Below are positions 16,796-24,728 of a DNA stretch of 64,000 nt, piece by piece. The notes below the pieces were generated by a model. It worked only from the letters and a program-made list of their open reading frames with translations, did not search any database and was not told the DNA's origin. This stretch comes from Kribbella soli (GTDB lineage Bacteria; Actinomycetota; Actinomycetes; Propionibacteriales; Kribbellaceae): the NCBI RefSeq assembly GCF_004331345.1, contig NZ_SJJZ01000004.1, positions 806,001 through 870,000 of the forward strand, in the 5' to 3' direction. Position 1 is the first letter of the stretch. Each line of letters starts with the position of its first letter. A program made the position numbers and the translations under genes.

Positions 16796-18010
16796 ATGGG
16801 TGCGTACTTCGGGATGGAACTGAACGCGATGGCGACGATGCTGTACGGGCAGCGCGCCGAGCCCTGGCACGCGGGCGCCGACATGTGGGGCTCGGCGTGC
16901 CAGCAGCTGCTCGCCACGCACGGCGACCTCGGTGCGGCGAACTCTGCCATCGCCACCTGGCCGCTCAGCATCGGCTCGGTGTCGCAGATGGCGTTCAACG
17001 GACAGGTGGTCGGCAGTCTCGCGTCGCTCGGCGAGTGGGCGGCGTACACCGGTGCGATGTCCGCGGCACTCCGGCTGGGCGGTACGGCGCTGAATGCGGC
17101 GCAGGCGGTGATGCCGGCGCTGCAGAGCGGGTACGACACCGCGGTCGCGTTGAGCGGCGTACCGATCATCGGGCCGTTCGCGGCGCAGGTCGCGGTCGGT
17201 CTGCAGCAGGTCGGCGGCGGGATGATGGAGGCGGTCGGGGTGGTCATGCAGGCGCCCACCGCCGTACCGCAGCCGACTCAGGGCTGGCAGGGGCCGGGCG
17301 GTGGCGGAGCGATGCCGTCGTCGCCGGTGACCGCCGCGTCGGTGACGGATGTGCTGGACGCGACGGACAAGTTGTTCAGTGCGCTGGAGAAGGGCGCGAA
17401 CCTGGTGCAGACCGTCACCGGGCTGGCGCAGTCGGGGAGTCTCGGCGACGCGCAGGACACGCTGACCAAGCTGCCCGGGTACAAGGACCTGCCCGGCACG
17501 ATGATCCATCCGGACCTGACGCTGGCCGGCGGGGCCAGTACGACGGCATCGGTGCCCAGTCCGTCGATCGGGGTGCCGCTGTCGACAGTCGGTGCAGCCG
17601 GTGGGTCGCCCGGTGGGATCCCGGCCGCGGTTCTCGCCGGGACGGTTGGCGCAATGACCAGCTCCCTCCGCAGTACGCCGGGAGTCGCATCCTCGGCTGC
17701 CGGGGCACGGATCGCGGCGGGCAGTGAACCGGGGCTGGCCGGTAGTACTGCGCGGGGCGCCGCGGCTGCCGCCAAGTCAATGCCCGCGATCACTCCGCCG
17801 ATGTCCGGGGCGTCCGGTGGGGGCGGCTCCAACGAGGTCCGCTCCGGCTCCCGCAAGCGCTCCGCCAAGGACGACCACCTCCGCGAGTCCGGCGTGCAGC
17901 CCGCCCTCCAAGGCCGCCCTACCGAGGACGCGGACTTCACGCTCCCCCGCCCCCGGCGCCAGACCCCGGGTCCGCTGCTGGACGACGAACTCTTCACCCC
18001 ACACCCATAG
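16796..18010 (+). CDS. PPE-like/WXG100-superfamily secreted protein B
   Basis: A 404-residue protein with an N-terminal helical domain of about 160 residues (MGAYFGMELNAMATMLY, then WHAGADMWGSACQQLL). A Gly/Pro/Ala/Ser-rich central region follows. The tail contains GVQPALQGR and ends LLDDELFTPHP, echoing the tail of protein A (GVQSDLQGR and LDEELW). No signal peptide. It is placed between eccB and eccE and paired with the preceding PE-like gene, so it is probably an ESX substrate or structural secreted factor. Confidence 0.8.
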   Translation: MGAYFGMELNAMATMLYGQRAEPWHAGADMWGSACQQLLATHGDLGAANSAIATWPLSIGSVSQMAFNGQVVGSLASLGEWAAYTGAMSAALRLGGTALNAAQAVMPALQSGYDTAVALSGVPIIGPFAAQVAVGLQQVGGGMMEAVGVVMQAPTAVPQPTQGWQGPGGGGAMPSSPVTAASVTDVLDATDKLFSALEKGANLVQTVTGLAQSGSLGDAQDTLTKLPGYKDLPGTMIHPDLTLAGGASTTASVPSPSIGVPLSTVGAAGGSPGGIPAAVLAGTVGAMTSSLRSTPGVASSAAGARIAAGSEPGLAGSTARGAAAAAKSMPAITPPMSGASGGGGSNEVRSGSRKRSAKDDHLRESGVQPALQGRPTEDADFTLPRPRRQTPGPLLDDELFTPHP

Positions 18011-18023
18011 GCCGGGAGGCCGC

Positions 18024-19052
18024 ATGACTACCACCCCAGCCACCGCCCCCGCCGCCACCCCCACGGCACCCCGCCTCACCAACACCCTCATCACCACCAC
18101 AGTCGCTCCACCCCGCACCGCTCAGTTGGCTGCCAGGCCAACTCCACCTGCTCGGCCTGCACCAGCAGCGGCGTCCCGTCCCGCACCTGTCTCCGCAGCT
18201 AGTCCCGCTCCCGTCGTGCCGTTGGCATCGGCTGCCGTACCTGCGCCTGCTCCGGTGCGTGGTGCGCGGGTTGGCTTGGGACAGGTGGTGTGTTGGGAGG
18301 TGGGGGTCGGGCTGGTGGCTTGGCTGGTTGGGCGGGGGTGGGTTGCTGATGTGGCTGCAGGGCTGGTGGCTGTTGGGGTGCTGGTGACTACCGCCTGCCG
18401 GTGGCGTGGGTTGTGGTGTTACGAGTGGCTTCGACTGGCCGGTGGCTACCTGGTGCGGGGCACTCGGTTCGTGGCGGTCGAGGGGGTCCGCGGACGCCTC
18501 GAGGTAGGTGACGTGGAGGCGGGCACGATCATCCGGCCCGACGGCGTGACCGTCGTACTGGAGAGCGACGTACCCCCAGACCTGACTCCGGCCGAGCTGA
18601 TCGAGGAGCACACCGGTCTGCGGGTGAAACTGCTTCGGCGACCCGGCCGCGCCTGGATCGCAGTCACCGCGCTCCGATCCGCCGGCCGCCACCAGGACAC
18701 CGAGCTGGAACTGCTCCTCGCCAACACCGTGCGCCGGCTCACCAAACGCCTCCGCCGTCGCGGCCTCCGCGCCGAGCCGCTCGACCCGAACGACCTGACC
18801 GGTCTGCTCACCACCCTCACCCCGAAGCACATCTCCGAGGAGTGGGACGCCCTCGGCCTCGGCCCAGGCCGCTACCGGATGTACGCCGTACCTGCGCACC
18901 TCGCACTGCAGCAGGCCGGTGCCGTCACCGTCACCACCTCGAGCGACCTCGACCACGCCCTGGTTCTGGCCCACGCCGACGCCCCTCCCGCCCCGGTCGC
19001 GGTCCCCCGGACCGGCCGGCAGCGCGCCGCGTTCCTCGCCTCCCTGCCCTGA
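18024..19052 (+). CDS. eccE: EccE-like ESX membrane component
   Basis: A 342-residue protein. A Pro/Ala/Thr-rich cytoplasmic leader of about 85 residues comes before two hydrophobic helices (about 85-130, GQVVCWEVGVGLVAWLV). A soluble domain follows with VEGVRGRLEVGDVEAGTIIRP and SDVPPDLTPAELI. Size and topology fit EccE, the most divergent core subunit. The position directly after eccB and the PE/PPE-like pair supports the call. GGGAGG precedes the ATG at 18024. The Pro-rich leader is longer than usual. Confidence 0.82.
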   Translation: MTTTPATAPAATPTAPRLTNTLITTTVAPPRTAQLAARPTPPARPAPAAASRPAPVSAASPAPVVPLASAAVPAPAPVRGARVGLGQVVCWEVGVGLVAWLVGRGWVADVAAGLVAVGVLVTTACRWRGLWCYEWLRLAGGYLVRGTRFVAVEGVRGRLEVGDVEAGTIIRPDGVTVVLESDVPPDLTPAELIEEHTGLRVKLLRRPGRAWIAVTALRSAGRHQDTELELLLANTVRRLTKRLRRRGLRAEPLDPNDLTGLLTTLTPKHISEEWDALGLGPGRYRMYAVPAHLALQQAGAVTVTTSSDLDHALVLAHADAPPAPVAVPRTGRQRAAFLASLP

Positions 19053-19221
19053 TCCGCGCCTGATTCACGCCTGATACAGCGGCTGGATCAGCGCGCTGGA
19101 CAGGGAATGTATCGGGTGTATCCGGCGTGGACAGCGGCGAGATTCGCGCTGGATGGGGGGCCGCGATGGTTCTGGTGTTCACCGAGTCGCACCGACTCGA
19201 CCGAATCGAGCGAGGTGTCCC

Positions 19222-20319
19222 GTGTACCACTCAGAGCCCTCCGAAGGCGCTTCGTACCTCCGTACGGCCCGCTACCCGCGAGCTGTGAAATCCGCGCCGC
19301 AGGTCCGCACCACCGGACGGCGGCTCGCCCATCTGGGCGTCGACGCGACCGCCGAGCGCACCTACCTGGTTGTCCTCGAGCGGCCCTCCTGGACCCCGGC
19401 CGAGCTCGGCGAGCGGCTCGGGCTGGACGACGCCGCGACCCACCAGGTGATCGAGCACCTGACCAGCCTCGGACTGCTTGCCCGCGGCAGCTCGGGCGAC
19501 GTGGTCCGCCCGCTCAACCCGCGCCTCAGCCTCACTGCGTTGCTCGCCGAACGCGAGGCCGACCTGGCCCGCGTCACCCGCGACCTGGAACGCAGCCGGG
19601 TCGCCGCGGCCGAGATCGCCGGCGAGTTCGCCCGCCGCCACCCGGCGCCGCTCGGTGACGGCAACAGCGCCCTGGACTGGGCCGGCAGCCCGGCCGCCGC
19701 ACAGCGCACCATCGAGGGTCTGCTCAAGTCAGCAGCCGGTGAGGTGCTGGTGAGTACGCCGGCCACCGCAGCGCTCGCCGATCCGATCGCGGGACTCCGC
19801 GAGCTCGGCACCGGCGTCCTGGCCCCTCCGGTTCGCTACCGCATCCTGGTCCCGGACGCCGCCCGTACCGACCCGATGCTGGCCCGCCGGCTGCAGCAAC
19901 TGACCCGCAACGGCGCGCAGGTCCGTACGGCGACCACCGTCCCGCTCTGCGCAATGATCGTCGACTCAGCGACCGTGGCCCTGCCCGCCGACCGGACCGG
20001 TCGCGGCGCCGTCAGCATCCTCCGGCTGGCGTCCGCAGTCGGCGCAGTGACCGAGCTGTACGAGCGCATCTGGCACGCGGCCACCCCGCTGCGTCAGCCG
20101 ACCGGACTGGGAGACGCGTCCGGGCTGACCGTCCGCGAACGCGAAGTACTCTCCCTGCTCGGCGACGGCGGCACCGACGCGTCCGCTGCCGCGCAGCTGG
20201 GTGTGTCGGTCCGGACCGTACGCCGCATGGTGTCCGAGATGATGGCCCGTCTCGGAGCCCAGAGCAGGTTCCAGGCCGGGCTGAAGGCGGCCGAGCGTGG
20301 CTGGGCGGGGACGCGATGA
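19222..20319 (+). CDS. LuxR-type regulator with TrmB-like N-terminal domain
   Basis: A 365-residue transcription regulator. Near residues 30-90 is a winged-helix region like TrmB (TPAELGERLGLDDAATHQVIEHL). A TrmB/phospholipase-D-like sensor region follows (GEVLVSTPATAALADP). The C-terminal LuxR/GerE helix-turn-helix is clear (LTVREREVLSLLGDGG and VSVRTVRRMVSEM). The GTG at 19222 has an AGGTG-like site before it; a GTG at 19285 is an alternative. Its stop overlaps the start of the AAA gene by four bases. Control of the secretion locus is inferred from position. Confidence 0.85.
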   Translation: MYHSEPSEGASYLRTARYPRAVKSAPQVRTTGRRLAHLGVDATAERTYLVVLERPSWTPAELGERLGLDDAATHQVIEHLTSLGLLARGSSGDVVRPLNPRLSLTALLAEREADLARVTRDLERSRVAAAEIAGEFARRHPAPLGDGNSALDWAGSPAAAQRTIEGLLKSAAGEVLVSTPATAALADPIAGLRELGTGVLAPPVRYRILVPDAARTDPMLARRLQQLTRNGAQVRTATTVPLCAMIVDSATVALPADRTGRGAVSILRLASAVGAVTELYERIWHAATPLRQPTGLGDASGLTVREREVLSLLGDGGTDASAAAQLGVSVRTVRRMVSEMMARLGAQSRFQAGLKAAERGWAGTR

Positions 20320-21965
20320 GCCGCACCCTCCTGGTGGCACCGGACCGTCCAGGTGCCTACCCGAGCATCGGAGCCGCAGTACTCGACGCCCCCGACAACG
20401 CGGTCGTCTCGATCGCACCGGGCGTCTACCGAGAGGTCATCGACCTCGCGGACCGATCGGTGACCCTGACTGCCGACGCAGGTGACGTGGTCATCGACGC
20501 CACCTCGGCTCAGACTCCGGTACTGCGGACCGCGGGCGGACGACTCGTCCTCCGCGACCTGACCATCCGGGCCGGTGACGCCCCAGCAGTCGAGCTCAAC
20601 GGCGGTGCGCTGCGTGCCGAACGCTGCGCGCTCTCGGGCCGCTTCGGTCCGGTCGTACTCGTCACCGGCCCGGCCGAGGTGTCGGTGTCACACTGCAAAG
20701 TCGACGGCGGCGAACACGGGCTGGTGCTCGAGGACTGCACTGCGCAGGTCGAGCACACCAAGGTGTCCGGTGTGTCCGCGGACGGCGTCATCATCCGCCT
20801 GGGCGCAGCCGTCGTACTGCGCGACTGCGAGTTCACCGACTGCGGACGCCGCGGCATCTACGCGTACCAGTACGGCCGACCGACCATCGAGAGCTGCGAG
20901 GTCTCAGGTACGTCGGAAGCGGGCGTGCTGATCGCCTACGACTCCACCGCGATGCTGAGCCACACACTGATCCGCGACACCGCCGGACCGGCTGTGGTGT
21001 TCGGGCGCCGCTGCCACGGAGAGGTCGTGTCCTGCCGCTGGGAGAACACAGCCGAACCAGCACTCGACCTGGCCGAACCGGAGCTCGTCTCGGTGACAGC
21101 CGCAGTGCAGGTGGAGCCACGCGCGACCACGGACGAGCCCGCCGCCGCAGACGTGGAGTCACTGTTGGCTGAGCTGGACGCCATGGTCGGACTCGCAGGT
21201 GTGAAGGACGAGGTACGTAGCCTCATCGACGAGATCCAGGTCAACGAGTGGCGACGGAAGGCCGGGCTACCGGTCGGCAGTCTGAGCCACCACCTGGTGT
21301 TCGCCGGCGGTCCCGGGACCGGCAAGACCACGGTCGCCCGCATCTACGGCAAGCTGCTCGCGGCACTCGGCGTACTGCCGAAGGGGCAGTTCAGCGAGGT
21401 CGCACGACGCGACCTGGTCGGCCAGTACCAGGGTCACACCGCGGAGAAGACCTCGGTGGTGTTCCAGGACGCGCTAGGTGGCGTGCTGTTCATCGACGAG
21501 GCGTACGCGCTGTCGCGGGCCGGCGCCGAGAACGACAGCTTCGGGCAGGAGGCGATCGACGCCCTGGTCAAGCTGATGGAGGACCATCGCGACGAGGCGG
21601 CGGTGATCGTCGCGGGATACAGCCACGAGATGCAGCAGTTCCTGGACGCCAACCCCGGTCTCGCGTCGCGGTTCTCGAAGACCATCGACTTCGAGAACTA
21701 CTCCCCTGACGAGCTCACCCTGATCGTGCAGCGGATGGTCGCCGCGAACGAGTACGACCTGGACGCCAGGGCCGCACCGATCCTGCAGCAACACTTCGCG
21801 GCGGTCTCACAGGCAGCGAACTTCGGCAACGCCCGCGACGCGCGTCGGCTGTTCGACCGGGCCCGGAAGGCACAGTCGCAGCGCCTGCGCCGGCTCGACG
21901 GCATGCCCGGTCTCAGCGACCTGCGTACGCTGCAGCTCGCTGACGTGGCCGCAGCGGTGTCATGA
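20316..21965 (+). CDS. Beta-helix domain fused to CbxX/CfqX AAA ATPase (EccA-like)
   Basis: A 549-residue protein. Residues 1-265 form regular right-handed beta-helix repeats like pectate-lyase folds (GVYREVIDL, GVSADGVIIR, YQYGRPTIESCEVSG). Residues 285-549 are a CbxX/CfqX AAA domain with VGLAGVKDEV, Walker A GGPGTGKTT (about 330), Walker B VLFIDEAYAL (about 390) and a later arginine-finger region LASRF. This AAA domain is the one found in EccA, but EccA carries a TPR N-terminus, so the beta helix is an unusual replacement. A cytoplasmic remodelling ATPase for ESX substrates is inferred. Confidence 0.88.
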   Translation: MSRTLLVAPDRPGAYPSIGAAVLDAPDNAVVSIAPGVYREVIDLADRSVTLTADAGDVVIDATSAQTPVLRTAGGRLVLRDLTIRAGDAPAVELNGGALRAERCALSGRFGPVVLVTGPAEVSVSHCKVDGGEHGLVLEDCTAQVEHTKVSGVSADGVIIRLGAAVVLRDCEFTDCGRRGIYAYQYGRPTIESCEVSGTSEAGVLIAYDSTAMLSHTLIRDTAGPAVVFGRRCHGEVVSCRWENTAEPALDLAEPELVSVTAAVQVEPRATTDEPAAADVESLLAELDAMVGLAGVKDEVRSLIDEIQVNEWRRKAGLPVGSLSHHLVFAGGPGTGKTTVARIYGKLLAALGVLPKGQFSEVARRDLVGQYQGHTAEKTSVVFQDALGGVLFIDEAYALSRAGAENDSFGQEAIDALVKLMEDHRDEAAVIVAGYSHEMQQFLDANPGLASRFSKTIDFENYSPDELTLIVQRMVAANEYDLDARAAPILQQHFAAVSQAANFGNARDARRLFDRARKAQSQRLRRLDGMPGLSDLRTLQLADVAAAVS

Positions 21966-22496
21966 GACCGGTTCGAGGACAGCAACGAAGTCCGACAACA
22001 GCTGAGCAACCCCGTCGAGTACTACGTCGAGCTGGGCACCTGGTGTGCCCGGCTCGCCGATCGTCGCGAGTACTTCGCAGTGCGCCCACAGCGACGGCGC
22101 CACCCAGCCCCACTGCCACAGCTCGTACGTCGTCGTACTCACCAGGGCCAGCGGCTCCAGCCCCGGTACGCCGATTGCGAACCGCTCCAGGTCGTCGGGA
22201 CGATTGCCGAACCCCACGAACAGCGGCAGCAGCCGGTACCGGTGCGCGAACTCGGTAGCGTCGTCGGCCTGCGTCAGCACGCCTCGGCTCAGCAACGCGT
22301 CGACGTGCTGCTCCGCGTCGTCGATGTCGGCGGCGAGGCACTCGGCGACCAGTTCGGTCACGGTGGTCCAGCGGTGCGCCAGAGCCCAGACGTCGAACTC
22401 GGCTGCGCTCAGGTTTTCCGCCGTACGGCCGACGCGGATGACGTGGTGCTCCGACTCGGGTCCGGCGCCGTGGCCGACCGGAAAGACAGTGGTCAT
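21960..22496 (-). CDS. Unknown protein, second of a paralogous pair
   Basis: A 178-residue soluble protein I do not recognise as a named family. It shares its plan with the upstream gene: a short strand region (MTTVFPVGHG), then AEFDVWALAHRWTTV, a possible winged-helix segment (VDALLSRGVLTQ), HRYRLLPLFVGFGN, and a C-terminal ELWQWGWVAPSLWAHC. AGGAG lies five bases before the ATG, which overlaps the upstream stop as TGATG, so translation is coupled. Its end overlaps the AAA gene end by 6 bp on the opposite strand. Confidence 0.75.
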   Translation of the reverse strand: MTTVFPVGHGAGPESEHHVIRVGRTAENLSAAEFDVWALAHRWTTVTELVAECLAADIDDAEQHVDALLSRGVLTQADDATEFAHRYRLLPLFVGFGNRPDDLERFAIGVPGLEPLALVSTTTYELWQWGWVAPSLWAHCEVLATIGEPGTPGAQLDVVLDGVAQLLSDFVAVLEPVS

Positions 22497-23056
22497 CAGT
22501 ACTCCTGTACGGCGAGGTCCAGGCACGCTGCGTTCGGACCGAGCAGCGAATGCAGTGCGGTCAGTACGGCGGTGAGGTCGGCTTCATGTTCCTTGCACGC
22601 GATCAGCAGATTGGGAGACAGGTGTCCCCACAGCCAGAGGTCGTAGAGCGTTCGGGTCATCCCGGTGAGTGCCAGCTCGGTAGTGCCCGACCTGAACATC
22701 GTGGGGATCTCCGACGTGTTCCCGAGGCCGAGTTGCAGCGGAAGGAGCCTGTGGCCGGCTGCGAAGTCGGCGGGGCTGTCCAGGTCGACCTCGGCCAGCA
22801 GGTTCCTGGTCAACAAACGGTCGATCAGTACTGCGCCGTTCGTGATCTCGCTGTCGTCCAGAAGCGCGACGATGCGGCTGCGCTCCCACGGACTGCGGTC
22901 GTCGGTCAGACCGTGCGCCAGCGCCCACACCGCGAACTCTTCGACGGTCAGCTCAACGATCTCGCTGCCGAGCCGCACCTGTTGCACATGACTCTCCGCA
23001 GCGCCGGTGAGGTGCACTCCGAGACACTGGCCGATCGGAAACATCAACAGAGTCAT
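22496..23056 (-). CDS. Unknown protein, first of a paralogous pair
   Basis: A 186-residue protein of unknown function, paralogous to the downstream gene. It opens MTLLMFPIGQ, then EEFAVWALAHGLTDD, LIDRLLTRNLLAEVD, GHRLLPLQLGLGN and LYDLWLWGHLSPNLL. The region around residues 60-85 may be a winged helix. The ATG at 23056 fits the homology to the second gene's start. It is divergent from the pseudokinase gene, separated by 118 bp, and lies within the secretion locus. That location suggests, but does not show, a role with it. Confidence 0.75.
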   Translation of the reverse strand: MTLLMFPIGQCLGVHLTGAAESHVQQVRLGSEIVELTVEEFAVWALAHGLTDDRSPWERSRIVALLDDSEITNGAVLIDRLLTRNLLAEVDLDSPADFAAGHRLLPLQLGLGNTSEIPTMFRSGTTELALTGMTRTLYDLWLWGHLSPNLLIACKEHEADLTAVLTALHSLLGPNAACLDLAVQEY

Positions 23057-23174
23057 GTTTCTCAGGCTGACAGGTGCCAGGCACGCTGCGAGACCGCTTG
23101 CAGCATGTGGCCAGTGTGTGGCCGCAGGCGCCGGGCTGGCGGCGAACGACCTGTTCACACGGGAAGATAGACAC

Positions 23175-24728
23175 GTGACCGACAAGGCAGGACCTGACTC
23201 CGCTCCGGCGCTTCCGGGGTGTACAAACGTGGTCCTGGTCCGTTCTGGGATCCCGAGGGTGTACCGGTGCCTGCGGCAAGGGACTGCGGCCAGTGCGCTG
23301 GTTTACCCGGTCCGCGTCGATGCGAGCACGGCGGCGGCGTTCAACAAGCAGGCGAAGGCGCTGCAGGGGGTCAGTCATCCGCATGTCGCGTCGGTGCTGG
23401 AGTCCGGTGTAGCTGACGGATTCCCGTACCTGATCAGCATCGCTGACGCCGGGACTCTGGCAGAGCAGATACGCAGCCAGCTGCGCTCACCTGCTGATCT
23501 GGCGGTGCTTGGTCGGCAGCTCGCGGAAGGTCTGGCTGCTCTGCACGGTGCTGGGCTGATTCACGGCGGTCTCACGCCAGGTGCGGTCGTTCTGCTGCCG
23601 GACGGGCGTCCGCAGCTGTCTGCGCTCACGCTCGGGCTGGGCCAGCACACTGGGCACGCCGCGTTGAACTCACCGAGTCAGCTGTACGTCGCCCCTGAGA
23701 CGTTGCGGGACGGGACGCTGACTGCGTCGTCCGATCTGTACGCGCTGGGTGCAGTGCTGCACGCTGCGATCAGCGGGAAGCCGCCCTTGGCTGCGCGGAT
23801 GGGTGAGACAGCCGGCGAACACATCCTGCGCGTGCTGAACGAGCCGCCGGCGCGTCTCGAAGTACTGCCGGATGAGTTCGCGGAACTGATCGCGCTACTG
23901 CTGGAGAAGGACCCTGCCAAGCGGCCCATGTCTGCTGAGGTCGTCGCCGCGGCTCTCGCAGCGTTGGCAACACCGACGACCGCGCCGATGCCTCCCGTGC
24001 GTCCTGTCACCGCAGCACCAACCAAGCAGGCCGCCCCCGCCACACCACCCCTACCGCGGCCGGCAGTGATGTCCCGAGCCACCCTCCGCTCGTGGCCCAC
24101 CACAACAGCCCCCACCCCACAGCAAAAAACCACCCCAGCTCCGCAACAGCCGGCTGCTGCTCCGTCACCCCCTGCCGGACCACCAGCCACTGGCGGACCG
24201 ACGCCGCCGGCCGCCCCACCGCAGTCTGGAGGCCAGGGGCCGTCGCCCGCGAGCCCGCCGCCCGCTGCCGCTCCGGCGGGTGGTGCCTCGTCGCCTGCTG
24301 CGCCTCCGGCCGTGGCTGGGGTCAAGCGGCGTAACTGGTTGCTTGTGGCAGCGAGCGTTGTCGTTGCGGCTGCTGTCATCACCACGTTCGCCCTGGTCAA
24401 CCGCAAGGGCCAAACCGACACACCCCCGATCAGCGGCCCAACCCCGACAACAGCCTCCACACCAGCGCTCGCAGTCAAGCTGAACCCACCGGCCGACCAC
24501 AGCACCTACGTAGACCTCAGCTGGACCGGCCCGTCCGACGTGAACTATGCGGTCGTCATCGCCCAGGTCGGTCAACCCGCGGACGTCAAGCTCGTCTACA
24601 AACACACCAAGTACCGCGTCAATGTCGTCCCCGGAATCCAGTACTGCTTCGCCGTACAGGCCACCGACGGCATCAACAAGATGGAGACCGACCCGCGACC
24701 GGTCCGCGACGCCCAGTGCGAGCGCTGA
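23175..24728 (+). CDS. Membrane pseudokinase (Ser/Thr kinase fold lacking catalytic residues)
   Basis: A 517-residue protein. Residues 15-265 have the bacterial Ser/Thr kinase layout (VSHPHVASVLESG, LYVAPETL, SDLYALGAVLHA, KDPAKRPMSAEV). The catalytic loop reads IHGGLTPGAV, so His130-Gly-Gly replaces His-Arg-Asp. DFG is replaced by Ser-Ala-Leu, and the beta-3 Lys position appears to be Arg (VYPVRVD). A Pro/Ala-rich linker, one transmembrane helix (about 390-415) and an extracellular Fn3-like domain (VDLSWTGPSDVNYAVVI) follow. The GTG at 23175 is chosen. Its stop abuts the convergent transglutaminase-like gene. A scaffold or sensor role is inferred. Confidence 0.87.
   Translation: MTDKAGPDSAPALPGCTNVVLVRSGIPRVYRCLRQGTAASALVYPVRVDASTAAAFNKQAKALQGVSHPHVASVLESGVADGFPYLISIADAGTLAEQIRSQLRSPADLAVLGRQLAEGLAALHGAGLIHGGLTPGAVVLLPDGRPQLSALTLGLGQHTGHAALNSPSQLYVAPETLRDGTLTASSDLYALGAVLHAAISGKPPLAARMGETAGEHILRVLNEPPARLEVLPDEFAELIALLLEKDPAKRPMSAEVVAAALAALATPTTAPMPPVRPVTAAPTKQAAPATPPLPRPAVMSRATLRSWPTTTAPTPQQKTTPAPQQPAAAPSPPAGPPATGGPTPPAAPPQSGGQGPSPASPPPAAAPAGGASSPAAPPAVAGVKRRNWLLVAASVVVAAAVITTFALVNRKGQTDTPPISGPTPTTASTPALAVKLNPPADHSTYVDLSWTGPSDVNYAVVIAQVGQPADVKLVYKHTKYRVNVVPGIQYCFAVQATDGINKMETDPRPVRDAQCER

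Noticed and set aside
19049..19090. Possible hairpin after eccE (CTGATCC with GGATCAG)
   Set aside because: A 7-bp stem with a 28-base loop is too weak to call a terminator.
23678..24505. Minus-strand frame opposite the pseudokinase gene
   Set aside because: It is a Gly/Ala-rich shadow of the Pro-rich linker. The plus strand shows kinase and Fn3-like motifs.
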